Source: Duganella aquatilis
GTDB lineage: Bacteria > Pseudomonadota > Gammaproteobacteria > Burkholderiales > Burkholderiaceae_D
DNA: 44,467 nt
Direction: 5' to 3'
NCBI RefSeq assembly: GCF_009674565.1
Contig: NZ_WKJL01000038.1
Span: 1-44,467, forward strand
Part shown: positions 25,161-34,541 of the stretch, piece after piece
How the letters are laid out: each line of letters begins with the position of its first letter
How positions within the stretch are numbered: the stretch's first letter is position 1
Translations under genes and position numbers: made by a program
The notes under the pieces: generated by a model
Told to the model about the DNA's origin: nothing
Databases searched by the model: none
Seen by the model: only the letters and a program-made list of their open reading frames with translations

Positions 25161-25898
25161 ATGAACCGCATGAACCCTGTAGACCGAATTTTGCTGGTGG
25201 AAGACGATCCGCGCCTGGCCGAGATGCTCACCGAGTACCTGAGCCAGGCCAATTTCCGCGTGACCCACGCGCCCACCGGCCGCCTGGCGATGGACCACAT
25301 CGCCGCCGCCGAGATCGACGCCGTGATCCTCGACCTGATGCTGCCCGATATGGATGGCCTGGACGTGTGCCGCCAGCTGCGCACCACTTCCGACGTGCCG
25401 GTGCTGATGCTGACCGCGCGCGGCGACGCCATCGACCGCATCGTCGGCCTGGAGATCGGCGCCGACGATTACCTGCCCAAGCCGTTCGAGCCGCGCGAGC
25501 TGCTGGCGCGCCTGCGCGCCATCCTGCGCCGCCGCGTCGACGTGCGCCACCTGGACACGCCGCCCGGCGCCGCCGCCCCGGCCGCCGACAGCTTCCTGCG
25601 CTTCGGCCGGCTGGAGATCGACCCGGCCGCGCACGCTGCCAAACTCGATGGCGTGCCGTGCGAGCTGACCGCCTACCAGTTCGACCTGCTGCTGGTGCTG
25701 GCCAGGCACGCCGGCCGCGTGCTGTCGCGCGACGCGCTGATGGACCTGCTGAAGGGCGAGCCGCTGGAAGCCTTCGACCGCTCGATCGACGTCCACATGT
25801 CGCGCATCCGCGCCGCCGTCGAGGACGATCCCAAAAAACCGCGCCGCATCATCACCGTGCGCGGCGCCGGCTACCTGTTCGCCAAGGTGCAGGACTGA
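25161..25898 (+). CDS. OmpR-family response regulator, CpxR-like
   Basis: 245 residues. Receiver domain 8-125 with LLVEDD, phospho-acceptor D58 (VILDLMLPDMDG) and the Lys of YLPKPFEPRE. Winged-helix domain about 150-243, with AFDRSIDVHMSRIR and TVRGAGYLFA, which are CpxR/RstA-like. The ATG at 25161 is used; another ATG four codons in (25170) is possible. The kinase gene overlaps its stop (TGATG). A perfect CpxR-type box upstream and the divergent MdtABC operon suggest that it autoregulates and controls the pump, as BaeR and CpxR do for mdtABC in E. coli. That regulation is inferred. Confidence 0.9.
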   Translation: MNRMNPVDRILLVEDDPRLAEMLTEYLSQANFRVTHAPTGRLAMDHIAAAEIDAVILDLMLPDMDGLDVCRQLRTTSDVPVLMLTARGDAIDRIVGLEIGADDYLPKPFEPRELLARLRAILRRRVDVRHLDTPPGAAAPAADSFLRFGRLEIDPAAHAAKLDGVPCELTAYQFDLLLVLARHAGRVLSRDALMDLLKGEPLEAFDRSIDVHMSRIRAAVEDDPKKPRRIITVRGAGYLFAKVQD

Positions 25899-27163
25899 TG
25901 AAGCGCCTGAACCTGAGCCATATCGGCGTGCCGCGCCTGTACTTCCGCTTTTACGTCGCGCTGCTGCTGATCCTGGCGCTGTTCTCGGTCGCCACGCTGG
26001 AAATCTGGAACCGCACCGGCAGCCCGCTGGAACGCTCCAACAACACGTTGGCGCAGGTGATGCAGAACGTGCTGGCGCCGCCCGATGCACCGCCGGACAT
26101 GCAGCAGGCCGCCCTGGCCCGCGTCGCCGCCAATCTGAACGATGCCCACATGACGCTGTACACGCGCGACTGGCGGCCGCTGGCCGTGGTGGGCGAGCTG
26201 ATACCGGCGCGCCACTGGCGCCGCCAGGGCATGACCGGGCCGCCGCCGGAATCCTTCGTGCGCCTGCCGGACGGCCGCAAGCTGCTGTCGAGCGAGCCGC
26301 TGGGCTTCACCCGGCCCAAGGCGATGCTGAACAACGCCCTGCTGCTGGTCGCGCTGGGCATCGGCGTGGTGTCGTTCCCGCTGGTGCGGCATCTGACCAA
26401 GCGGCTGGAGCGCCTGCAGCTGGGCGTGGAAAAGCTGGGCGCCGGCGACCTGACCACGCGCGTGCCGGTGGAAGGCAAGGATGAAGTGGCGCGGCTGGCG
26501 CAAAGCTTCAATCGCGCCGCCGACCAGATCGAACAGCTGGTCGGCGCGCACAAGACGCTGCTGGCCAACGCCTCGCACGAACTGCGCACGCCGCTGGCGC
26601 GCATCCGCCTGGCGCTGGAGCTGATCCCGGAGGGCATCGATCCGAAACGCCGCAAGGGCCTGGAGCAGGACATCGCCGAACTGAATCACCTGCTGGATGA
26701 AATCCTGCTGGCCAGCCGCCTGGGCGCGATCCAGGAAAACACCGACACCGAGGAACTGGATTTGCTGGCGCTGGCGGCGGAGGAATGCGCGCGCTACGAC
26801 GACGCCCTGCTGGACGGCGAGTCGGCCGTGATGCGCGGCGATCCGCGCCTGCTGCGCCGGCTGCTGCGCAACCTGCTGGAAAATGCGCATCGCCATGGCG
26901 TGCCGCCGGCCACCGTGAAGATCACGTGCGCCAACCAGGTCGCGACCTTGCGCGTGTGGGATGAGGGTCCTGGCGTGCAGGATCAGGAATTCGAGCGGGT
27001 GTTCGAGCCGTTCTTCCGGCCGCGCGGCACGCTGGACAACAATGGCGCCGGGCTGGGACTGGCGCTGGTGCGCCAGATCGCGCGCCGCCACGGCGGCGAC
27101 GCGCGCTGCGCCCTGATGAAGGATGGGCGCAGCTGCTTCGAAGTGGAACTGCCGCTGGTCTAA
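25898..27163 (+). CDS. Sensor histidine kinase, CpxA-like
   Basis: 421 residues; the ATG overlaps the regulator stop (TGATG), which fixes the start. Membrane segments at about 15-36 and 144-163 flank a periplasmic domain of about 107 residues with no recognised ligand fold. A HAMP domain (164-216), phospho-accepting H227 in NASHELRTPLARIRL, an N-box (RNLLENAHRHG), a G1 box (DEGPGV) and a GAGLGLALV segment follow. It would phosphorylate the CpxR-like partner in response to an envelope signal. The stop codon lies within a 13-bp tandem duplication. Confidence 0.9.
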   Translation: MKRLNLSHIGVPRLYFRFYVALLLILALFSVATLEIWNRTGSPLERSNNTLAQVMQNVLAPPDAPPDMQQAALARVAANLNDAHMTLYTRDWRPLAVVGELIPARHWRRQGMTGPPPESFVRLPDGRKLLSSEPLGFTRPKAMLNNALLLVALGIGVVSFPLVRHLTKRLERLQLGVEKLGAGDLTTRVPVEGKDEVARLAQSFNRAADQIEQLVGAHKTLLANASHELRTPLARIRLALELIPEGIDPKRRKGLEQDIAELNHLLDEILLASRLGAIQENTDTEELDLLALAAEECARYDDALLDGESAVMRGDPRLLRRLLRNLLENAHRHGVPPATVKITCANQVATLRVWDEGPGVQDQEFERVFEPFFRPRGTLDNNGAGLGLALVRQIARRHGGDARCALMKDGRSCFEVELPLV

Positions 27164-27179
27164 GCGGCTGGTCTAAGCG
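27154..27179. repeat. 13-bp perfect tandem duplication over the kinase stop codon
   Basis: GCTGGTCTAAGCG occurs twice, at 27154-27166 and 27167-27179, with no spacer. The first copy encodes the last residues and the TAA stop of the kinase; the second is non-coding and carries a spare stop. Confidence 0.85.
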
Positions 27180-27189
27180 ATTGCGCCAA

Positions 27190-29064
27190 TTACGGCGATT
27201 CGCACAGGCAGTGGGTGATCGCGGTGAACGGCTTGTGCTGCGCCGTGATCTCCGACAGCCAGCCCAGCTCATTCGCGATACCGGTGGCCGCGCTCGGCGG
27301 CAGGCCGGTGGTGGCCGCGGCGCCCAGCTTCAGCTGCGCCGACACCGCCTGCGCCACCGCCTTCGCGGTGCCGCCGCCAACCATCTCCACAAAGCGGTCG
27401 AACTTGCTGATGTCACGCTCGACGTACACCACGCGGTAATCCGCCGGCAGCTTGGCGCGCGACGCCGCCGATTTCAGCGCATCGCCATACGACCCCAGAC
27501 GATCCACCAGGCCGCGGTCCTTGGCCTGCGCGCCGGTCCACACGCGGCCCTGCGCCACGGCGTCGATTTTCTCCGGCGTGGTCTTGCGCGCCTGCGCCGC
27601 CTTGGTGGTGAACTCGGCGTAGACATGGTTGATGCTGCCCTGGATCACCTGGCCGAAGCGCGGGTCCAGCGGACGCAGCGGATTGCCGGCGTCGCCCAGC
27701 CAGGTGGTCGGCTGGCCGGCGGTGTGGATGCCCAGCTTGTCGATCACCTTGTCGGCGGTCGGCAGGATGGCGAACACGCCGATCGAGCCGGTGATGGTGG
27801 TCGGCTCGGCGATCACCTCGTCCGACGACATCGAAATCCAGTAGCCGCCGGAAGCCGCCACGTTACCCATCGACACCACCACCGGCTTGCCGGCGGCGCG
27901 CGTCAGTTCCAGTTCGCGGCGGATCAGCTCCGAAGCGAAGGCGCTGCCGCCCGGCGAGTCGATGCGCAGCACCACCGCCTTGATATTGTCGTCCTCGCGC
28001 GCCATGCGGATCAGCTTCGAGGTCGAATCGCCGCCGATCGCGCCCGGACCGGCGCTGCCGTCGCTGATCTCGCCCTGCGCCACGATCACGCCGACGGCGT
28101 CGCCGGTCAGCCTGTGCGGCACGCGCGCCAGGTAGTCGTCGAAGGCCACCTGGCGGAAGCTCTTGCCGTCGGTGTCGGCGACGCCGCGCTTGGTCATCAT
28201 CTGGCGGATTTCATCCTTGGTCTTCAGGCCGTCGACCAGCTTTTCCGCCACCGACAGCTTGGCCAGGTCGCCATTCACGGCCGCCACCTGCGTCGGCAGG
28301 TCGTTGATGGTCTTCATGATCTGCCCTGCCGGCAGCTTGCGCGCCTTTTCGACATTGTCGGTGTACGACGACCACAGCGCGTTGTTCAGATAGGATTCCG
28401 CCTCGCTGGCCGCCTGCGACGGGCCGTTGGCGATGTACGGCTCGCCGAAGCTCTTGTAGGTGCCCACGCGCAGCAGGTTGACCGTGACGCCCAGCTTGTC
28501 CAGCGCATCGCGGTAGTAATTGCGGTAGCGGCCGAAGCCCTCGATCATCACCATGCCCATCGGGTGCAGATAGACTTCGCTGGCATGCGCGGCCAGCAGG
28601 TACTGGCGCTGGTCGTAGCTCGCGCCCCAGGCGATCACCGGCTTGCCGGTGGCCTTGAAGCGGTCGATGGCGGCAGCGACTTCCCGCAGCGAGGCCTGGC
28701 CGCCGCCTTGCAGGTCGTCGGTCAGCAGCACGGCGGCATCCACGTTCGGATCCTTGGCGGCGGTGTCCAGCACGGCCAGCACGTCGCGCAGCTGGATCAT
28801 CTTGTGCACTTCGGCGCCGCGCGCGTTGGCCAGCAGCGCGTCGGTGGCGTTGACGCTGGACTGTTCGACCAGCTGGCCCTTCAGATCCAGCACCAGCGTG
28901 GTCTTCGGTTGCAGCGGCTTGGCGCCGCCGCCGAAGATCGCGTACAGCAGCACCAGCACGATCGCCAGGAAAATCAGGTTCAGCACCGTGCGGCGGCTGG
29001 CGTCCAGCGCGCGCCAGAAAAAACCGAAACCGCGACGGACATAGGAAAACGGGGATTGACTCAT
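27190..29064 (-). CDS. sppA: Signal peptide peptidase SppA (67K, protease IV type)
   Basis: 624 residues from the ATG at 29064, preceded by GGAG; the frame stays open further upstream without a ribosome site. One N-terminal membrane anchor (about 28-46) is followed by the two tandem S49 domains of the long SppA form. The Ser/Lys dyad is visible as K204 (RVGTYKSFGEPY) and S405 (NVAASGGYWIS). It degrades cleaved signal peptides at the inner membrane. The N-terminal extension FSYVRRGFGFFWRALDASRR fits E. coli SppA. It follows the symporter gene by 43 bp and may have its own promoter inside that gene's end. Confidence 0.93.
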   Translation of the reverse strand: MSQSPFSYVRRGFGFFWRALDASRRTVLNLIFLAIVLVLLYAIFGGGAKPLQPKTTLVLDLKGQLVEQSSVNATDALLANARGAEVHKMIQLRDVLAVLDTAAKDPNVDAAVLLTDDLQGGGQASLREVAAAIDRFKATGKPVIAWGASYDQRQYLLAAHASEVYLHPMGMVMIEGFGRYRNYYRDALDKLGVTVNLLRVGTYKSFGEPYIANGPSQAASEAESYLNNALWSSYTDNVEKARKLPAGQIMKTINDLPTQVAAVNGDLAKLSVAEKLVDGLKTKDEIRQMMTKRGVADTDGKSFRQVAFDDYLARVPHRLTGDAVGVIVAQGEISDGSAGPGAIGGDSTSKLIRMAREDDNIKAVVLRIDSPGGSAFASELIRRELELTRAAGKPVVVSMGNVAASGGYWISMSSDEVIAEPTTITGSIGVFAILPTADKVIDKLGIHTAGQPTTWLGDAGNPLRPLDPRFGQVIQGSINHVYAEFTTKAAQARKTTPEKIDAVAQGRVWTGAQAKDRGLVDRLGSYGDALKSAASRAKLPADYRVVYVERDISKFDRFVEMVGGGTAKAVAQAVSAQLKLGAAATTGLPPSAATGIANELGWLSEITAQHKPFTAITHCLCESP

Positions 29065-29095
29065 CAACACTCCAGTGGTTGCGTAATTTACAATG

Positions 29096-29124
29096 ATAAT
29101 ACCGCCATCACCGCTTTTTGGAAA
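29096..29124 (-). promoter_or_regulatory. Candidate sppA promoter
   Basis: Minus strand TTTCCA (29119-29124) and TATTAT (29096-29101) are 17 bp apart. The -35 lies in the last codons of the symporter gene. Initiation near 29089 would leave a leader of about 25 nt before the sppA ATG. Confidence 0.4.
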
Positions 29125-30547
29125 TGACCAGCAGGCCGGCAAACACCAGCAAACCGTTCAGGATCAGCAGTTCCAGCCCGATGCGGTAGCTGCCGAACAG
29201 CGATTGCTGATTGAAATCAATAACATAGCACAGCACCGGCCCGGCCAGCGCCACGCCTGGCACCCAGCGGTCGCGCACCTCGCGGCGGGTCAGGATACCG
29301 AAGGCGAACAGCCCAAGCAATGGACCATAGGTATAGCCGGTCAGCTTCAGCACCAGGCCGACCATGCTGGCGTTGTCGATCCATTTGAACACCAGCACCA
29401 GCGCCAGGAAGATGGCGCAGAACGCCAGGTGCACGTGGTGGCGCAGGCGCTTCATGGCCGCTTCGCTCATGTCGCGGCGCTGCACGCCGAGGATGTCGAT
29501 GCTGAAGGACGACGTCAGCGCGGTCATGGCGCCGTCGGCGCTGGGGAACAGCGCCGAGATCAGGCCGATGAAGAAGATCAGCTGCAGCGCCGCCGGCATG
29601 TGGCCCATCACCACCGCCGGGAACAGCTTGTCGCCGCTGGCCGTCACGCCGGCCGTGGGCGCGTACAGGTACAGCAGCCCGCCAAGGTACATGAACAGTA
29701 CCAGTACGGCGGTCAGTACCGCCGTCAGCAGCAGCATGTTCTTTTGCGAGTCGCGCAGGGTTTTGACGGAGATATTCTTCTGCATGGTCTCCTGGTCCAT
29801 GCCGGTCATCGCCAGCACGATGAAGAAGCCGGCCAGCAGTTGCTTCCAGAAATAGGCCGGGCTGTCGACAGCGCTGGTCACCACGCGGGTCAGGCCGTGC
29901 GCCTGCATCTGCGCGATGCTGTTCAGCGGGCCGAGGTCCATGGCGTGCAGCAGCCAGCCGGTGCAGATCACCAGGCCCAGCACCATGCCGGTGGTTTGCA
30001 GCGTGTCGGTCCAGACGATGGTCTTGACGCCGCCTTCGTAGGTGTACAGCAGGATCATGGCGAGGATGACCACGGTGGTCAGCCAGAACGGCAAGCCCAT
30101 GCTGTCGAGGATGGTCAGCTGCAGGATGTTCACCACCAGGTACAGCCGCGCCGAGGCGCTCAGCAGGCGCGAGATGATGAAGAACGCGGCGCCGCTCTGG
30201 TAGGAGCGCGGTCCGAGCCGCTGTTCCAGGTAGGTGTAGATGGAAGTGAGCTTGAGGCGGTAGTACAGCGGCAGCAGGATGAAGGTGACGGCGATGTAGC
30301 CCAGCACATAGCCGAGGATCACCTGCAGGTAGCCGAAGCCGTCGCGGCCGACGGCGCCCGGCACGCTGATGAAGGTGACGCCGCTCATGGTGGTGCCCAC
30401 CATGCCGAATGCCACCAGCATCCAGTTGCTGCTCTTGTTACCGATGAAGAAGCTGTCGTTGTTGGCGTTGCGGGAGGTGCGCCATGCCACGATCAGCAGC
30501 AGGGCGAAATAGGCGGAGACGAGACAAAACAGGGAGACTGCGGACAT
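29108..30547 (-). CDS. Sodium:solute symporter (SSS family)
   Basis: 479 residues from the ATG at 30547 (MSAVSLFCLVSAYFALLL); an upstream TTG start is possible but adds a soluble tail before helix 1. About 13 membrane helices are predicted. SSS features include the DSFFIGNKSSNWMLVAFGMV start region, TTMSGVTFISVPG in the first core helix and GLISALFPSADGAMTALTSS at the sodium site region. The family couples sodium uptake to sugars, amino acids, sialic acid or carboxylates; the substrate cannot be assigned. Flanked by sppA and an MFS gene on the same strand. Confidence 0.88.
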   Translation of the reverse strand: MSAVSLFCLVSAYFALLLIVAWRTSRNANNDSFFIGNKSSNWMLVAFGMVGTTMSGVTFISVPGAVGRDGFGYLQVILGYVLGYIAVTFILLPLYYRLKLTSIYTYLEQRLGPRSYQSGAAFFIISRLLSASARLYLVVNILQLTILDSMGLPFWLTTVVILAMILLYTYEGGVKTIVWTDTLQTTGMVLGLVICTGWLLHAMDLGPLNSIAQMQAHGLTRVVTSAVDSPAYFWKQLLAGFFIVLAMTGMDQETMQKNISVKTLRDSQKNMLLLTAVLTAVLVLFMYLGGLLYLYAPTAGVTASGDKLFPAVVMGHMPAALQLIFFIGLISALFPSADGAMTALTSSFSIDILGVQRRDMSEAAMKRLRHHVHLAFCAIFLALVLVFKWIDNASMVGLVLKLTGYTYGPLLGLFAFGILTRREVRDRWVPGVALAGPVLCYVIDFNQQSLFGSYRIGLELLILNGLLVFAGLLVISKKR

Positions 30548-30625
30548 GGGGTGAAAGGCGAATAATTCAGATCGCCGCAATATACACTACCACGCGGCGC
30601 TTGCTTTCACCCCCAGGCCAAACCG

Positions 30626-30655
30626 GGGGTCTGACCCCATGCGGGGTCAGACCCC
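30626..30655. repeat. Perfect 13-bp inverted repeat GGGGTCTGACCCC, terminator-like
   Basis: GGGGTCTGACCCC (30626-30638), ATGC, GGGGTCAGACCCC (30643-30655). Each arm is itself palindromic around its central base, so the element can fold as one hairpin or two. It lies between the stop of the MFS gene and the start of the symporter gene, both on the minus strand. It lacks a U-tract. I recall GGGGTCAGACCCC as a common intergenic repeat in Oxalobacteraceae, but could not check it here. Confidence 0.75.
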
Positions 30656-30672
30656 TGACCCGAAGTGCGGGT

Positions 30673-31875
30673 TCAGTGTGCGGCGACACGCACGCTTTTA
30701 CCCCGTGCAGGCTGTGGATTCAGCCGGTCCAGGCGGCCGCTCAGCGCGGTCAGGCCAAAGGCGCCCAGCACCACCAGTCCACCGATCCAGCCGGTATGCA
30801 CCAGGCCCACACGCTCGACGATCAAACCGCCGCCCCACGCACCGCCGGCAATCCCCAGGTTGAAGGCGGCGATGTTCAGGCCCGAGGCCACATCCACCGC
30901 ACGCGGCGTGTAATGCTCCGCCTGCTGCACCACGTACACCTGCAAACCGGCCACGTTACCGAACGCCACCGCGCCCCACACCAGCACCGTCGCCAGCACC
31001 AGCCATTTGTACGGCGCCGCAAAGGTCAGCACCATCAGCACCGCCGCCAGGCCCAGGAAGATGATCTTCAGCGCGCCGATCGGACCGCGCTTGTCAGCCA
31101 GCTTGCCGCCCCAGATATTCCCCACCGCGACCGACACGCCGTACACCAGCATCACCAGGCCCACCGCGTTGGCGCTGAAACCGGTGACCTCGGTCAGGAT
31201 CGGCGCCAGGAAGGTGAAGGCAATGAACGAACCGCCGTAGCCCACCGCCGTCATGGCGTACACCAGCAGCAGGCGCGGCTCGCCCAGCACCTTCATCTGC
31301 TGCAGCAGCGAGGCAGGCTTGTTGTGCTGGATGGTCGACGGCACGTACAGCAGGCTGCCGATGAAAGCGATCACGCCCAGCGCCGACACGGCCAGGAAGG
31401 TCTCGCGCCAGCCGAAATGCTGGCCGATGAACGTCCCCAGCGGCACGCCGGTCACCAGCGCCACCGTCAGGCCGGTGAACATGATGGCGATCGCGCTGGC
31501 CGCCTTTTCCTTCGGCACCAGCGAGGTGGCGATGGTCGAGCCGATCGAGAAGAACACGCCGTGCGCCAGCCCGGTCAGGATGCGGGCGATCACCAGCGAT
31601 TCGTAGCTCGGCGCTTTCCAGGCCAGCAGGTTACCGAGGGTGAACAGCACCATCAGCGACACCAGCAGCAGCTTGCGCGGCACCTTGCCGGTCAGCGCGG
31701 TCAGCACCGGCGCGCCGATGGCCACGCCCAGCGCGTACAGGCTGACCAGCAGGCCGGCCGACGGCAGGTTCACGCCCAGATCGGCGGCGATGGTCGGCAG
31801 CAGGCCGACAATGACAAACTCGGTAGTCCCGATGGCAAATGCGCTGATGGTCAGCGCTAGCAGGGCAATTGGCAT
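30673..31875 (-). CDS. MFS transporter, DHA1 family (AraJ/YdhP-like)
   Basis: 400 residues with 12 membrane helices. The start (MPIALLALTISAFAIGTTEF followed by VIVGLLPTIA) and the GALTGKVPRKLLL-type loop 2-3 motif (seen as LTGKVPRKLLLVSL) are those of drug/sugar exporters such as AraJ, YdhP and PbuE-like proteins. AAGGAG lies eight bases before the ATG. It probably exports a small metabolite; the substrate is unknown. It follows the Rieske oxygenase gene by 85 bp on the same strand, so it could belong to that group, but a separate promoter is equally possible. Confidence 0.88.
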   Translation of the reverse strand: MPIALLALTISAFAIGTTEFVIVGLLPTIAADLGVNLPSAGLLVSLYALGVAIGAPVLTALTGKVPRKLLLVSLMVLFTLGNLLAWKAPSYESLVIARILTGLAHGVFFSIGSTIATSLVPKEKAASAIAIMFTGLTVALVTGVPLGTFIGQHFGWRETFLAVSALGVIAFIGSLLYVPSTIQHNKPASLLQQMKVLGEPRLLLVYAMTAVGYGGSFIAFTFLAPILTEVTGFSANAVGLVMLVYGVSVAVGNIWGGKLADKRGPIGALKIIFLGLAAVLMVLTFAAPYKWLVLATVLVWGAVAFGNVAGLQVYVVQQAEHYTPRAVDVASGLNIAAFNLGIAGGAWGGGLIVERVGLVHTGWIGGLVVLGAFGLTALSGRLDRLNPQPARGKSVRVAAH

Positions 31876-31960
31876 GACTTCACTCCTTGAAAGTTGATGT
31901 CATGCAGTATCGGGACTTTCGTTAATGAGAAAAAGACACGAAAACCGAAAAGATATTTGC

Positions 31961-33058
31961 TTACCGCGCAACGATAGGAATGGTTTCGATGGCCCACGGG
32001 CCGCCATCCCGGCGCTCCGGGCTGGGCACCACGCAGGCCACACGGCCGGTAAATTCGCGTTCCACGCGGATTTCATCGATGCGCCAGCCGCGCTCCTCCA
32101 GTTCCTTGATCTTCTGGCGGAAGGCGATTTGCAGCGCGTCGGACTTCACCGACACTTCCTGCAGCCACGAATCCGGCACCCGCTCCGGCCGCACCTTGCT
32201 GAGCACCGCCAGGTCCTGGTTGAAGATTTTCAGGTTGCTGGCGACCACGCGGCGGTCCAGCAGCGGCCAGCGCATGAAGGTGCGGCCCATCATCCACCAG
32301 GTGCGCGTGCGCTTGCCGTCCACCGGCGTGTGGGCCGAGACGATGTAGATCTTCCAGCCGTCGCGCGGCGCCAGCTCCAGCGTCACGCACGGGCCGGACA
32401 GGTGGAAGCCCGGCCGCGTGGCCACTTCCACGTGCTGGCCGGTCGGCTTGCGGCGCCAGCCCTTGCGCACCGGACGGCGCATGGTCATCAGCGCGCTGCC
32501 GCCCCACGCCTCCCGCTCGACGCTGAAGCTGCCGATTTCCGGATGATCCGGGTCGCCGAAGGTGGAGCCGTGGACGAACGGCGCGTGGGCGAAATCGAGG
32601 CCGTTCTCCATCACGCGGTCCCAGCTTGCCTCCCAGTCGAAGTGGCCGGACACCACGCGCACGCCGGGATCGTCCACCCAGTCCAGCGTCGGCAGCGGCG
32701 GGCGTTCGGCTTCGGGCAGGTCGCCGAGGAAGGCCCAGATCCAGCCATAACGTTCGATGGTCGGATAGGCATCGACGCGCGCCCGCATCGGAATGTGCAG
32801 GTCCGGCTGCGCCGGAATGTGGGTGCACACGCCGTCGCCGCCGAAACGCCAGCCATGGTAAGGGCACTGCACGTCGCCGCCCACCTTGGCGCCCGCCGAC
32901 AGCGAACCGCCGCGATGCACGCAGATATCCGACAGCAGCCGCGCCGTGCCGCCCTCGTCGCGGAAAGCCACGAAATGCTGGCCCAGCAGCTGCACCGGTT
33001 TCAGTCCCTCGTTCAATTGCGAGGACGGCAGCACCACATACCAAAGATTTGTCAGCAT
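31961..33058 (-). CDS. Rieske non-heme iron oxygenase, alpha-subunit type
   Basis: 365 residues. The N-terminal Rieske [2Fe-2S] domain has C46-x-H48 and C65-x2-H68 (CVHRGG ... CPYHGW). The catalytic domain has the mononuclear iron site N152, D155, H158 and H163 in ENGLDFAHAPFVH. The length and single-subunit look fit the vanillate/dicamba O-demethylase and PaO-like group of ring-hydroxylating oxygenases. No ferredoxin or reductase gene is nearby, so electrons must come from elsewhere. AAGG precedes the ATG. It lies 37 bp after the porin gene and may be co-transcribed with it. The substrate is unknown. Confidence 0.9.
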   Translation of the reverse strand: MLTNLWYVVLPSSQLNEGLKPVQLLGQHFVAFRDEGGTARLLSDICVHRGGSLSAGAKVGGDVQCPYHGWRFGGDGVCTHIPAQPDLHIPMRARVDAYPTIERYGWIWAFLGDLPEAERPPLPTLDWVDDPGVRVVSGHFDWEASWDRVMENGLDFAHAPFVHGSTFGDPDHPEIGSFSVEREAWGGSALMTMRRPVRKGWRRKPTGQHVEVATRPGFHLSGPCVTLELAPRDGWKIYIVSAHTPVDGKRTRTWWMMGRTFMRWPLLDRRVVASNLKIFNQDLAVLSKVRPERVPDSWLQEVSVKSDALQIAFRQKIKELEERGWRIDEIRVEREFTGRVACVVPSPERRDGGPWAIETIPIVAR

Positions 33059-33095
33059 GACGCCTTCAAGATTATCCAGAATGCGCCAGTCTAAT

Positions 33096-34541
33096 CTACC
33101 AGCCGAATTTCAGCTCCATGCCGAGGTAGTCGGCATCCCTGCCGCCGGCCGTGCGCAGGGAGTCGCCGGCATGGAAGTGCACCGCTTCCAGCGACGCCGT
33201 CACGTTCGGCGTCACCAGCCAGTCGGTGCGCAGCTGGGCGTAGGCGCCGGTCCAGCGCGAGCCCACGCCGGCGGTGCGCGGCACGCCGGCCATGCTTTGC
33301 ACGTAGACCGCGTCGCCGGTGGTCTGGCGCCATTGCATGCCCAGCGCAGTGGTGACGCTGAGCTTGTTCGATGGCTTGACCGTGACCGATGGCTTCAGGT
33401 GTATCAGGTTGCTGTAGCCGGTCAGTCCCGCCAGCGAGAAGTAATAGCCGTTGGCGAACAGCGGATTGAACGTCCCCAGCTTGCCATCGCCCGCATGCTT
33501 GTCGCCGGAAGCCATGTCGAACTGCACGCCGACGCGCGGCGTCCAGGTGGTCCTGGCGAAGGTGTAGCCGGCGATGGAGCCGATGGCCCATGCCGAAACG
33601 GTCTTGGCGCCCACCTGCCCTCTTTGCAGCATGCCTTCGATGTCGAAATCGACCTGGCCGGTCTTGCCGTTGTAGCGCATGTCGTAGACATTGCGGCGTT
33701 CGTCGCCGGTGGCGTCGAGGAAGCGCGCGCTGTCGCGGCGGTAGCGCGAGTAGTAGCCGGACAGGTCGCCCGGTCCCAGGCCCTGGTATTCGAGGCGGAT
33801 GCCGCTCAGCGTCAGGTGGCCGTCGGAGTAGTCGTCGAAGTTGTTGACGCTGCGGTTCTGCACCGGCTGCGTGACGTAGCCGATCAAACGCCACGGGCCG
33901 TGCTCCCAGTCGGCCCAGACGCCGTCGAAGGCCTGGCGCATATTGGGGCCGTCGCGCACGGCAATGAAACGCTGCAGGTCGAACGCCATTTCCTGGCGGC
34001 CGATGCGCATCTTGACGGCGCCGTCGGCGGTCGGCACGGCGACCGTCATGAACAGCTGTTCCATGTCCAGCTTGTCGCGGTCGGGCGGCGCGATGGTCTG
34101 CTTCTGGAAGGTGCGGGCATCGACCACCTGGCCGAACACCTGCACGTAAGGGCCGATGCGCAGGTCGGCGTGCAGGTTGGCGCGCTGGATCACGTAGCCG
34201 TCGGACGGCTGCGTGCCGGCGCCGTACAGCGGCGATGCGATGTGCTCATAGCGCTCGCGCAGGCCGGCGCCGAGCGACAGGTAGGATACGCCGTCGTCGC
34301 TGAGCGGAATGTATTTGAGGCCGTCGAGCGGCTGGCGCGGCAGGCATGGATCGGCCAGCGCGTTCCAGTTTTCGGCCCAGCGATTGAAGTTGATCACCGG
34401 CCGCTTGGCCCCGCACGCCGGCGGCGCGGCGACGGCCGTCGTCGCGTCGGCCGCGGTCAGCGCCTGCGCGCCGGCCGCGCCGCTGACGACCAGCGCCAGC
34501 AGGCCGCCGCAGTGGCGCAGGGTTTTACTATTTCGCGGCAT
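33096..34541 (-). CDS. Alginate-export-family outer-membrane porin
   Basis: 481 residues. The first 25 residues form a signal peptide (LLALVVSGAAGAQA). The rest is a beta-barrel with family features: a soluble start with INFNRWAENW, then LGAGLRERYEHI, GYVIQRANLHADLRIG and IGRQEMAFDLQRFIAVRDGP, ending in YLGMELKFGW with a terminal aromatic residue. AlgE-like proteins form outer-membrane channels for anionic polymers, and many relatives sit in aromatic-catabolism operons. The start overlaps the end of the VOC gene by 14 bp, so the two are co-transcribed. Conducted substrate unknown. Confidence 0.88.
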   Translation of the reverse strand: MPRNSKTLRHCGGLLALVVSGAAGAQALTAADATTAVAAPPACGAKRPVINFNRWAENWNALADPCLPRQPLDGLKYIPLSDDGVSYLSLGAGLRERYEHIASPLYGAGTQPSDGYVIQRANLHADLRIGPYVQVFGQVVDARTFQKQTIAPPDRDKLDMEQLFMTVAVPTADGAVKMRIGRQEMAFDLQRFIAVRDGPNMRQAFDGVWADWEHGPWRLIGYVTQPVQNRSVNNFDDYSDGHLTLSGIRLEYQGLGPGDLSGYYSRYRRDSARFLDATGDERRNVYDMRYNGKTGQVDFDIEGMLQRGQVGAKTVSAWAIGSIAGYTFARTTWTPRVGVQFDMASGDKHAGDGKLGTFNPLFANGYYFSLAGLTGYSNLIHLKPSVTVKPSNKLSVTTALGMQWRQTTGDAVYVQSMAGVPRTAGVGSRWTGAYAQLRTDWLVTPNVTASLEAVHFHAGDSLRTAGGRDADYLGMELKFGW

